From assembly GCF_007827815.1 (NCBI RefSeq), contig NZ_VITH01000013.1, positions 116,352 to 180,351 on the forward strand: 64,000 bases of DNA, read 5' to 3'. Shown in pieces: positions 25,496 through 33,352 of this stretch (positions are counted from its first letter, which is position 1; every line of letters starts with the position of its first letter). The notes below the pieces were generated by a model that searched no databases, was not told the DNA's origin, and was given only the letters and a program-made list of their open reading frames with translations. Source of the DNA: Azospirillum brasilense (GTDB lineage Bacteria > Pseudomonadota > Alphaproteobacteria > Azospirillales > Azospirillaceae). A program made the position numbers and the translations under genes.

Positions 25496-26468
25496 GGCCG
25501 TTCCTCCGCAGCAGGAGATAGAGGAACAGGGCGCTGCCGATCACCCCCATCATCGTCCCGATCGGGATCTCGTAGGGGTGGATCACCAGCCGCCCGGCGA
25601 TGTCGCAGGCCAGCACCAGCCCGGCCCCCATCAGCGCGACCCAGGGCAGGGACCCGCGCATGTTGTCGCCGCGGACGAGGCTGACGACGTTGGGAACGAT
25701 CAGCCCGAGGAAGGGGATCATGCCGCAGGTCGCGATCACCGCCGCGGTGGTCATCGACACGATGACCAGCCCCAGCGCCATCACCTTGCGATGGTCGATG
25801 CCCAGGTTGGTGGCGACGTCCCGCCCCATCCCGGCGACGGTGAAGCGGTCCGCCGCCAGATAGGCGACGCCGGTCAGGGCGGCGCTCAGCCACAGCAGCT
25901 CGTAGCGGCCGAGCAGGATGGCGGAGAAATCCCCCGTCTCCCACGCGCGCACCGACTGGATCAGGTCCTGGCGGTAGGCGATGAACTCGGTCATCGCCGT
26001 GATGACCCCGCCCAGCATGATGCCGACCAGCGGCACCACCAGCGGCGAGCGCAGCGGCACCTGCCGCAGGATCGCCAGGAACAGCCCCGTCCCGGCCAGC
26101 GCGCACAGGCTGGCGACGGCCATGCGCCCGAGCACCGGCATCCCCGGCGCCAGCAGCGAGACCATCATCATGCCGAAGATGGCCGATTCCGCGGTGCCGG
26201 CGGTGGAAGGCTCCACGAAGCGGTTGCGCACCAGCATCTGGAGGAGCAGGCCCGACACCGCCATGGCGGCGCCGGCCAGGATCAGCGCCAGCGTCCGGGG
26301 CAGGCGGCTGACCAGCAGCACCTGCGTCGCCTGGTCCGTGGCCCCGCCGTCGAACAGCGTCGCAAGGCTGACGTCGCTGACGCCGACGAACAGGCTCCAG
26401 GCCGCCAGCAGGCCGATGCCCATGGCGGCCAGCGGCAGCGTGGCGATGGGGAGCGGGAGGGGCTTCAC
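25485..26468 (-). CDS. Iron-siderophore ABC transporter permease 1
   Basis: 327 residues, FecCD family, with SRLPRTLALILAGAAMAVSG near residue 55, EPSTAGTAESAIFGMM, the coupling loop MGRDVATNLGIDHRKV, and GMIPFLGLIVPNVVSLVRGD. It forms a channel with the second permease. It begins 3 bases after the end of the binding-protein gene. Assignment to the family is firm; the siderophore is not identified. Confidence 0.86.
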   Translation of the reverse strand: MKPLPLPIATLPLAAMGIGLLAAWSLFVGVSDVSLATLFDGGATDQATQVLLVSRLPRTLALILAGAAMAVSGLLLQMLVRNRFVEPSTAGTAESAIFGMMMVSLLAPGMPVLGRMAVASLCALAGTGLFLAILRQVPLRSPLVVPLVGIMLGGVITAMTEFIAYRQDLIQSVRAWETGDFSAILLGRYELLWLSAALTGVAYLAADRFTVAGMGRDVATNLGIDHRKVMALGLVIVSMTTAAVIATCGMIPFLGLIVPNVVSLVRGDNMRGSLPWVALMGAGLVLACDIAGRLVIHPYEIPIGTMMGVIGSALFLYLLLRRNGHAG

Positions 26469-26471
26469 GGC

Positions 26472-27401
26472 TCAGGACTTCCGGGACAGCGCCGCCAGGA
26501 GGTGGTCCACGTCCTGCTGGAGCGCCTGCAGCCCGCCGCCGACGAGGTACCAGTTGCCGCCGTTCAGATAGACGACCTGATTCTTCTGCCAGGCGGTGGT
26601 GCGGCGGACGATGTCGTTGTCGAGGAACTGCCGGGCCGGGGTGCCGTCCTGCCCGATGGCCGCGTCGCGGTCGATCACGAACAGCCAGTCCGGGTTGGTC
26701 TCCAGGATGAATTCGAAGGAGATGGCTTGCCCGTGGTTGGCGACCTTCAGGTCGGGGGCGGCCGGCTGGACGCCGAACTCCGAGTGCAGGATGCCGAAGC
26801 GCGACCCCGGCCCGTAGGCGCTCATCTTGCCGCCGGTGGTCAGCACCAGCAGACCCTTGCCGGCGTTGCCCGCCACCGTCTTCAACTCGGCGATGGAGGC
26901 GCGCAGCCGGTCCAGCCTCCGCTTGACCTCGGCGGTCTTGCCGAAGATGCGGCCCAGCGTCTCGGCGTTGGCGATGGCGCTGTTCAGGAAGTCGGTCTGG
27001 TCGGTCGTCATGTCGAGCGTCGGCGCGATGCGCGACAGCTCGGCGTATTTCGGGGCGGAGCGACCCCCGGCGATGATCAGGCCGGGCTCGGCGGCGTTCA
27101 CGGCCTCGTAGTCGGGCTCGAACAGCGTGCCGATCTTCGCGTAGGACGGCCCGTCATACTTGGCGAGATGCTTCGGCTTCAGCCCGGTGGGCACCCCGGC
27201 GATCGCCACGCCCAGCGCGTCCAGCGTGTCCAGCGAGGTCATGTCGAAGACCAGGACGGGGTCGAGCTTGGCGGGAAGCCGGGTCTCGCCCTGCGCGTGC
27301 CGCACCGTCATGTCCTGGGCGTAACCCGGGACGGGCGCCAAGGCGGCCAGGCCGACCATGGCGGCGGTCATGGCGAGGGCGTGGCGTCGGGTCAGCTTCA
27401 T
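26472..27401 (-). CDS. Periplasmic siderophore-binding protein
   Basis: 309 residues with a Sec signal peptide (MKLTRRHALAMTAAMVGLAA; the RR is not a clear Tat motif) and the two-lobed type-III binding-protein pattern (LDPVLVFDMTSLDTLDALGV; EAVNAAEPGLIIAGGRSAP; NPDWLFVIDRDAAIGQDG), close to the YclQ/FatB/CeuE group. It captures ferric siderophores and hands them to the permeases encoded downstream. ATG 27401 was chosen because the signal peptide begins there. Its promoter region contains a TGCGAAT-N7-ATTCGCA palindrome. Confidence 0.88.
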   Translation of the reverse strand: MKLTRRHALAMTAAMVGLAALAPVPGYAQDMTVRHAQGETRLPAKLDPVLVFDMTSLDTLDALGVAIAGVPTGLKPKHLAKYDGPSYAKIGTLFEPDYEAVNAAEPGLIIAGGRSAPKYAELSRIAPTLDMTTDQTDFLNSAIANAETLGRIFGKTAEVKRRLDRLRASIAELKTVAGNAGKGLLVLTTGGKMSAYGPGSRFGILHSEFGVQPAAPDLKVANHGQAISFEFILETNPDWLFVIDRDAAIGQDGTPARQFLDNDIVRRTTAWQKNQVVYLNGGNWYLVGGGLQALQQDVDHLLAALSRKS

Positions 27402-27484
27402 CCTTGACTCTCCTTCAACTTTGCCGGGACGGCCTATGCCGGATGGGCGGGCGCACTGTGGTCCCGAACGCGGCGGATCGTCAA

Positions 27485-27505
27485 TGCGAATTGCTCGCAT
27501 TCGCA
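27485..27505. promoter_or_regulatory. Iron-box-like palindrome between siderophore operon and padR
   Basis: TGCGAAT (27485-27491) and ATTCGCA (27499-27505) are exact inverted repeats 7 bases apart. The TGC...GCA ends and A/T inner bases resemble alphaproteobacterial Fur-family boxes. It lies about 85 bases before the binding-protein start. Confidence 0.55.
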
Positions 27506-27537
27506 GTATGCTTGACGGGCGTGGCTGGGGATATCCG

Positions 27538-27562
27538 CTCTCCCGCCCCCGGGGCGGGAGAG
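27538..27562. repeat. REP-like perfect palindrome
   Basis: CTCTCCCGCCCC and GGGGCGGGAGAG are exact complements separated by one base. It resembles the CTCTCCCG units of the repeat pair at 22487-22627. It may be a half-element or a terminator-like hairpin between divergent genes. Confidence 0.55.
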
Positions 27563-27584
27563 GGAACAAGCGTGTCGGGGACTT

Positions 27585-27627
27585 GTGTTTCGACATGTCA
27601 CGATATATCTTTAACATATCGAAACAC
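27585..27627. promoter_or_regulatory. Likely autoregulatory operator of the PadR regulator
   Basis: GTGTTTCGACATGT (27585-27598) and ACATATCGAAACAC (27614-27627) form a 14-bp inverted repeat with one mismatch. Inside lies a second pair, CGATAT/ATATCG (27601-27606, 27616-27621). It ends directly before the padR ribosome-binding site. PadR-family proteins commonly bind such long palindromes at their own promoters. Confidence 0.6.
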
Positions 27628-27642
27628 AGGAGAGCACCCGTC

Positions 27643-28272
27643 ATGAAGTTTTTTCCGAATCCCTGGTGCGGCCGGATGCGCCGCCATCATCCCGGCCCGC
27701 ACGGCGATGGCCCCCATGGCGGCGGTCCCCGTCATGGCGGTGGGCGTCACGCCGCGGAGGGCGGCTGGGGCCATGAGCGTCACGAGCGGCGGGGTGGCCG
27801 CGGCGGCCGGCGCGGCGTCTTCGAGGCGCCGGAGCTGCGGCTGGTCCTGCTGAAGCTGATCGCCGACGAGCCGCGGCACGGCTACGACCTGATCCGCGCC
27901 GTCGAGGAACTGACCGGCGGCGGCTATGTGCCGAGCCCCGGCGTGATCTACCCGACGCTGTCGCTGCTGGAGGAGATGGGGCACATCGCCAAGGCGGACG
28001 CCGACGGCGCGCGCAAACCCTTCGCCGTGACCCCGGACGGCACCGCCCAGCTCGCCCAGGACGCGGCCACCGTCGAGGCGCTGTTCGCCCGCCTCGCCGC
28101 CCTGGCGACCCGGCGGGCCCACACCGATGGCGCCCCGATCCGCCGCGCCATGGAGAACCTGAAGGCCGTGCTGATGCACCGGCTGGGGCGCGAGGGCGTC
28201 GATGCGGATACGGTGCACGCCGCCGTCTCGATCCTCGACGAGGCGGCCCAGCGCATCGAGCGTCTTCCCTGA
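27643..28272 (+). CDS. PadR-family regulator with His-rich N-terminus (YqjI-like)
   Basis: 209 residues. The first ~60 are His/Gly/Arg-rich with more than a dozen His, a likely metal-binding tail. A PadR winged-helix domain follows (APELRLVLLKLIADEPRHGY; SPGVIYPTLSLLEEMGHI), then a helical C-terminal part (RAMENLKAVLMHRLG). The layout and sequence match E. coli YqjI, a Ni/Fe-responsive repressor of a ferric-siderophore reductase. ATG 27643 has AGGAG upstream. It sits divergently from the siderophore ABC operon and before a DUF2218 gene. Control of iron release by metal status is inferred. Confidence 0.8.
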   Translation: MKFFPNPWCGRMRRHHPGPHGDGPHGGGPRHGGGRHAAEGGWGHERHERRGGRGGRRGVFEAPELRLVLLKLIADEPRHGYDLIRAVEELTGGGYVPSPGVIYPTLSLLEEMGHIAKADADGARKPFAVTPDGTAQLAQDAATVEALFARLAALATRRAHTDGAPIRRAMENLKAVLMHRLGREGVDADTVHAAVSILDEAAQRIERLP

Positions 28273-28326
28273 ATCACTAGCCTGAATCACCGGCCTGAAT
28301 CATCGGCACCAGACAGAAGGATCACC

Positions 28327-28653
28327 ATGAGACACGCCAGCAGCGTCCGCGTCGCGACCCCGAACGGCAGCCGCTACCTCCAGCAGCTCTGCAAGCACTG
28401 GGCGCACAATCTGACGGTGGAGTACACGCCGGAGGCGGGGAGCGTCGTCTTCCCGCACAACGCCCGCGGCGCCGATTGGCCGGGCGACGCCACCCTGACG
28501 CTCCAGGCCCGGCCGGACGCGCTGGAGTGCCGGCTGGACGCCAGCTCGGACGAGCATCTGACCGCCCTCAAGGGCGCCCTGGAGCGCCATCTCGACCGCT
28601 TCGCCTTCCGCGAGGCTCCGCTGGCCTACCCCTGGCAGGACGGGGCGGCCTGA
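28327..28653 (+). CDS. DUF2218 family protein
   Basis: 108 residues matching DUF2218: SSVRVATPNGSRYLQQLCKH followed by WAHNLTVEY, and a C-terminal LTALKGALERHLDRFAFRE. The family is small, cytoplasmic and often encoded next to siderophore-interacting reductases, but its biochemical role is not known. It follows the PadR gene by 54 bases that contain three copies of a CCTGAATCA repeat, and is likely co-transcribed with it. Confidence 0.8.
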   Translation: MRHASSVRVATPNGSRYLQQLCKHWAHNLTVEYTPEAGSVVFPHNARGADWPGDATLTLQARPDALECRLDASSDEHLTALKGALERHLDRFAFREAPLAYPWQDGAA

Positions 28654-28799
28654 TCCGGTTGTCCCTTTGTCCCTTGTTGCAACAGGAGATTTTTTGTCAC
28701 CGCAATGTTCATCGGCCTGCGTGGATATGCCTTGAACTTCCCCGCCGGAATACGGGAAGAACCATCCTGAAGGAACAGGGATGGCAGGAGGGGGTAACC

Positions 28800-30311
28800 A
28801 TGCCGAAGCGCGGCAATGGTGGGGCGGGGCGTTTTTCCGGCTGGCGGGCCGTCCTGGCCGCTGGTGCCGTCGCGGCGCTCGGCGCTGTCGCGCCGGCCGC
28901 GTCGGCGGCGGAGCTGTCGATCGTCTTCACCTCGACGATGGCCGACATCGAGCCGGTGGAGGGCGAGGGCGGGCTCGCCAACCTCGCCACGCTGCTGGGC
29001 ACCAAGCGGGCGGAGGGCAACACGCTGTTCCTGCACGGCGGCGCGTCGCTGACCGCGGGCGTTCTGTCCACCTTCGACCGCGGCGCCCACATGATCGACC
29101 TGCTGAACGAGCTTCAGCCCGACATGATGGCGGTGACCAAGCGCGACCTCGGCTTCGGCAAGGACGAGCTGACCCTGCGCAGCTACGAGGCGCGCTTCCC
29201 CTTCGTCAGCGCCACCACCATCGACCGCAACACCGGCAAGGTGATGGAGGGGCTGGAGCCGTCGGCGCTGCTCGACACGCCGGTGGGGAAGATCGGCGTG
29301 GTCTCGGCGATCTCGCCGGAGCTGACCGTCCAGTACATCGTGCCGGACATCGAGGTGCGCCCGCCCGCCACGATCGCGGCGGAGGCCCGCGCCCTGCGCG
29401 CCCAGGGAGCGAACTATGTGGTCGCCATTCTGGACAACGCCCCGGAGGCGGTGGAGGCGCTGCGCGGCGAGCCCGCCATCGACGCGCTGCTCCAGCTCTC
29501 CGCCACCGGCAAGGACGTGCTGGAGGCCGATAAGGGCAAGCTCTTCGGCGTTCATGTCAACGTGAAGGGGTCGGCCTTCGTCCTGCGGCTGGACGGCGAC
29601 GGCAAGGCGCCGCCCGCGCTGGCCGGCGCCGACATCGTGCCGCTCGCCGGGCTGACGCCGGATGCGGCGATGGAAAAGCGGGTCGGCGTCTATCTGGCCC
29701 GGCTGTCGGAGCTGCTGGACATCAACATCGGGACGACGGCGACCCCGCTCGACACCCGCCGCGCCGCCGTGCGCACCGGCGAGAACGCCTTCGCCTCGCT
29801 GATCGCCGACGCCATGCGCGGCCATTTCAACACCGACGTCGCCTTCATCAACGGCGGCAACATCCGCGGCAACCGCCAGTACGAGGCGGGGACCGTGCTG
29901 ACCCGCCGCGACATCCAGCGCGAGCTGCCCTTCCGTGACACCATCATCGCCGTGACGCTGCCCGGCAAGGCTTTGCGCGAGGCGCTGGAGGTCAGCGTCG
30001 CCGGGGTGGACAACCAGAAGGGCAGCTTCCTCCACCCGTCCAACATGGCGGTGGTCTACGACCTGAAGCAGCCCGCGGGCAGCCGCGTCGTCTCCGTCAC
30101 GGTGGGCGGCAAGCCGCTCGACCCGGACGTCCGCTATTCGGTCGCCCTGCCCAACTACCTGGCCCAGGGCGGCGACGGCTACGGCATGCTCAAGTCGCCC
30201 GGCGCCGCCCCCGGGAGCGGCGGCAAGCTGCTGTGGGAGATCATGGCCCAGCATCTGACCGACCGCGGGACGGTGTCGCCCCGCATCGACGGCCGCATCA
30301 CCGAGCGCTGA
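28800..30311 (+). CDS. Exported 5'-nucleotidase-like protein lacking metal-site motifs
   Basis: 503 residues: signal peptide (about 1-37), a metallophosphatase-fold domain (~38-260) and a C-terminal 5'-nucleotidase domain with NGGNIRG (351-357) and ELPFRDTIIAVTLPG. The motifs that hold the two metal ions in UshA-type enzymes are replaced. The usual D-x-H region reads FTSTMADI (43-50), the GD region LHGGASL, GNHE reads VTKRDLGFG (112-120), and GHxH reads GVHVNV (250-255). It may therefore bind a nucleotide-like ligand without hydrolysing it. Its stop overlaps the start of a hybrid histidine kinase gene, suggesting a sensory partnership. Confidence 0.75.
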   Translation: MPKRGNGGAGRFSGWRAVLAAGAVAALGAVAPAASAAELSIVFTSTMADIEPVEGEGGLANLATLLGTKRAEGNTLFLHGGASLTAGVLSTFDRGAHMIDLLNELQPDMMAVTKRDLGFGKDELTLRSYEARFPFVSATTIDRNTGKVMEGLEPSALLDTPVGKIGVVSAISPELTVQYIVPDIEVRPPATIAAEARALRAQGANYVVAILDNAPEAVEALRGEPAIDALLQLSATGKDVLEADKGKLFGVHVNVKGSAFVLRLDGDGKAPPALAGADIVPLAGLTPDAAMEKRVGVYLARLSELLDINIGTTATPLDTRRAAVRTGENAFASLIADAMRGHFNTDVAFINGGNIRGNRQYEAGTVLTRRDIQRELPFRDTIIAVTLPGKALREALEVSVAGVDNQKGSFLHPSNMAVVYDLKQPAGSRVVSVTVGGKPLDPDVRYSVALPNYLAQGGDGYGMLKSPGAAPGSGGKLLWEIMAQHLTDRGTVSPRIDGRITER

Positions 30312-33300
30312 TGACGAGCCCGCCCGCCTCGACCGCGCCGGTCCCGCGCGCGCCCTTCCGGGGTGGCGTCGGGCGGCGCGTCGGGCTGGGCCTGCTGGTG
30401 ATGGTGGGGGTGCTTCTGGGCGTGTCGGGTGCGGCGCTCTACGACCTCGCGCAGTTCCGCCACGCCCTGTCGGACCTGTCCAACGGGGCGCTGCCGCGCA
30501 TCACCACCGGGGCGGTGCTGAACGGCGGCCTGCAGCAGGTTCTGTCGCAGGCGACCCGGCTGGGCGGGGCGACGAGCCACCCCGAGCGGCGGGTCACCCT
30601 GGCCGAACTGACCGCCAATCTGACCGCGGTCACCCGGTCGGCCCAGGCCCTGTCCGACATCGAGGGCGGCGCCACGCTGGCCGGCGTGCTGGGGACGCTC
30701 GTCCCGACGCTGGCGGACCTCGACCGGCTGGTCGCCGAGCGCATCGACGCCGCGGCGCGCAGCGACGACGCGCTGGACGAGACCCGCCGCCTGTCGGCGG
30801 AGGCCGGCGCGCTGGTCGCCGCCGTGCTGCCGACCCTGCCGCCGGACCGGCTGGGGCCGCTGACCGCCTGGACCAACACGGTCAACCGCGTGCTGAACGA
30901 GAGCACCCACGCCGGCAACAGCCGCTTCCAGCGCGAGATCGCGCGCGCCCAGAAGGACGCGGCGGCGGCGCTGTCGGCCCTGCCGGCGCTCCACGCCGGG
31001 CTGCCGCCGGAGCAGGCGGAGCGCTTCGCCGCCCTGCACCGGCGGCTGGAGGTGGCGCTGCTCGGCCCCACCGGCCTGCTGCCCAGCCTGATGGAGCGGC
31101 AGGCGGCCATCGCCCGCAGCAAGGCGCTGACCAACCAGGTGCTGGTGATGGTCGAGGAGGTCGTGAAGATCGCCCACGCGCTGTTCGAACGGATCAACGC
31201 GGCGGCGGCGGACGAGGCGGACGGTCTGTCCGAACTGGCCGCGACCCAGAACCGCATCCTGGTCGGACTGGGCGCACTGGGCTTCCTGGTGGCGCTCGGC
31301 GTGTATCTGTACCTGCGCCGCTTCCTGACCCTGCGCCTGGTCCGGCTGAACGACGCGGTGCTCGACCGGGTCGAGGGGCGGGAGACGCCGCTGCCCGACG
31401 GCGGCACCGACGAGATCGCCACCATCTCCCGCTCGATCCGCCACTTCCTCGACGAGATCGCGCGCCGCCAGCAACAGGTGGAGGAGGCCCGCCACCGCGC
31501 CGAGGAGGCGTCGCGGGCCAAGGGCGATTTCCTGGCGAACATGAGCCACGAGATCCGCACGCCGATGAACGCCATCCTCGGCCTCAGCCACCTCGCCCTG
31601 CGCGCCGGGCCGCCGCCGCGCCAGCGCGGCTACCTGACGCGCATCCGCGCCTCGGCCACGGCGCTGCTCGGCATCATCAACGACATCCTCGACGTCTCGA
31701 AGATCGAGGCGGGCATGCTGACGCTGGAGCGCGTGCCCTTCGACCTGTCCGCCGTGCTCGACATGGTGGCCGGCACCGCCGCCCTGTCCGCCGAGGAGAA
31801 GGGGCTGGCCCTGCGGCTGGAGGTCGCTCCGGACGTGCCGACCGCCCTGCTGGGCGACCCGCTGCGGCTGGGGCAGGTGCTCCTCAACCTCGTCAACAAC
31901 GCGGTGAAGTTCACCGAGAGCGGCAGCGTGGTCCTCGCCGTGAGCGCCGCGCCGCGCGGGACGGAGGATGCGGAGACCGAGCTGCGCTTCGCCGTGCGCG
32001 ACACCGGCATCGGCATGACGGCGGAGCAGGTCGCCCGTCTGTTCCAGCCCTTCGCCCAGGCCGACAGCTCGACCACCCGGCGCTACGGCGGGACCGGGCT
32101 GGGGTTGGCGATCAGCCGACGGCTGGCCGTCATGATGGGCGGCGGCATCGCCGTGGACAGCACGCCCGGCCTGGGCAGCACCTTCCGCTTCGCGGTCACG
32201 GTCGGCGTGCAGGACGGCTCCATAAACGTGTTGCCCGCGCTCGCCGATCCCGTGCTGGCCGGGCTGCTGGTGGAGGAACCGCTGCGCGGCCTGCGCGTGC
32301 TGGTCGCCGACGACAACGCCGTGAACCGCATGGTCGCGCGCGAGTTGCTGGAGGACGCCGGGTTGTCCGTCACCGCGGTCGGCAGCGGCGGCGAGGCGGT
32401 GCGGCTGGCGCTGGAACCGGGGGCGGGCTACGCCGCGCTGCTGACCGACGTCCAGATGCCGGACATGGACGGCTTCGCGGTGGCGCGGGCGATCCGCCGC
32501 CATGTGGGTCCCGACCGACTGCCGATCATCGCCATGACCGCCCACGCCCTGGAGGAAGAGCGGCGGCGCTGCCTGGAGGCGGGCATGGACGATCACATCG
32601 CCAAGCCGGTGGAACCTCACCGCCTCGTCGCCGTGCTGAACCGCTGGCTGAAGCCGTTCGGGCGGCCGCGGACCCTGCCGCTCGCCCCGGCGGTGGAGAC
32701 CGATGCGGGGGCCGGGCTTCCCGACGCGCTGGCGGGGTTCGACCTCGCCCCGGCGCTGGCGCGGATGAACGGGCGGGCGCGCACGCTGCGCCGGGCGATC
32801 CTCGACTTTCTCGACCGCTACGGCGACGCGCCGGTCCGGTTGGAGCATCTGCGCCGGGCGGGTGACGGACCGGCGCTGGAGCGCTTCGCCCACGGGCTGC
32901 GCGGCAGCGCCGGAACGGTCGGCGCGATGGCCGCCAGCGAGGCCGCCGCGGCGCTGGAACTGGCGGCGCGCGAGGAGCGGTGGGAGGCGATGCCGGGGCT
33001 CGTGGCCGCGCTGTCCGCCGCGCTCGGCCCCGCGCTGGCCTCGGCGGAAGCGCTGCGCGCGGTGGAGGTGGGTTTGGAGCCGTCTCCGGACGTCCCGGTG
33101 GGCCCGCCGGGACGTCCGGACGGGTTGGAGGACGCGTTGCGCGCGCTGGAGGAGGCGCTGCGCAGCGGCAGCCTGTCGGCGGCGGCGCGCTTCGCCGCTG
33201 TGCGCGGCCTGCTGGCCGGGCGCGGCCATGACGAGGCGATGGACGAAGTCGGGCGGGCGGTGGAGGCGTTGGAGTTCGCCGCCGCCCGCGCGGCGCTGGA

Positions 33301-33352
33301 GCGGCTCGCCGCCGCGTGGACCAGGGAACGGGACCGGGAGACGACACCGTGA
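30311..33352 (+). CDS. Hybrid sensor histidine kinase with receiver and HPt domains
   Basis: 1013 residues. TM1 is about 24-46, a ~270-residue helical periplasmic region follows, then TM2 (317-337), a HAMP-like linker, HisKA with His413 in ANMSHEIRTPMN, HATPase with G-boxes, a receiver domain with Asp713 in LTDVQMPDMDG, and a C-terminal HPt with His861 in AHGLRGSAG. This is a BarA/EvgS-type phosphorelay. The ATG overlaps the stop of the nucleotidase-like gene (TGATG), and the end overlaps the next gene. The periplasmic partner may be the upstream exported protein; that is inference. Confidence 0.88.
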   Translation: MTSPPASTAPVPRAPFRGGVGRRVGLGLLVMVGVLLGVSGAALYDLAQFRHALSDLSNGALPRITTGAVLNGGLQQVLSQATRLGGATSHPERRVTLAELTANLTAVTRSAQALSDIEGGATLAGVLGTLVPTLADLDRLVAERIDAAARSDDALDETRRLSAEAGALVAAVLPTLPPDRLGPLTAWTNTVNRVLNESTHAGNSRFQREIARAQKDAAAALSALPALHAGLPPEQAERFAALHRRLEVALLGPTGLLPSLMERQAAIARSKALTNQVLVMVEEVVKIAHALFERINAAAADEADGLSELAATQNRILVGLGALGFLVALGVYLYLRRFLTLRLVRLNDAVLDRVEGRETPLPDGGTDEIATISRSIRHFLDEIARRQQQVEEARHRAEEASRAKGDFLANMSHEIRTPMNAILGLSHLALRAGPPPRQRGYLTRIRASATALLGIINDILDVSKIEAGMLTLERVPFDLSAVLDMVAGTAALSAEEKGLALRLEVAPDVPTALLGDPLRLGQVLLNLVNNAVKFTESGSVVLAVSAAPRGTEDAETELRFAVRDTGIGMTAEQVARLFQPFAQADSSTTRRYGGTGLGLAISRRLAVMMGGGIAVDSTPGLGSTFRFAVTVGVQDGSINVLPALADPVLAGLLVEEPLRGLRVLVADDNAVNRMVARELLEDAGLSVTAVGSGGEAVRLALEPGAGYAALLTDVQMPDMDGFAVARAIRRHVGPDRLPIIAMTAHALEEERRRCLEAGMDDHIAKPVEPHRLVAVLNRWLKPFGRPRTLPLAPAVETDAGAGLPDALAGFDLAPALARMNGRARTLRRAILDFLDRYGDAPVRLEHLRRAGDGPALERFAHGLRGSAGTVGAMAASEAAAALELAAREERWEAMPGLVAALSAALGPALASAEALRAVEVGLEPSPDVPVGPPGRPDGLEDALRALEEALRSGSLSAAARFAAVRGLLAGRGHDEAMDEVGRAVEALEFAAARAALERLAAAWTRERDRETTP

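Noticed and set aside
30179..33229. A 1016-codon minus-strand frame opposite the hybrid kinase
   Set aside because: Antisense shadow without family motifs; the plus strand has clear HisKA, HATPase, receiver and HPt motifs.
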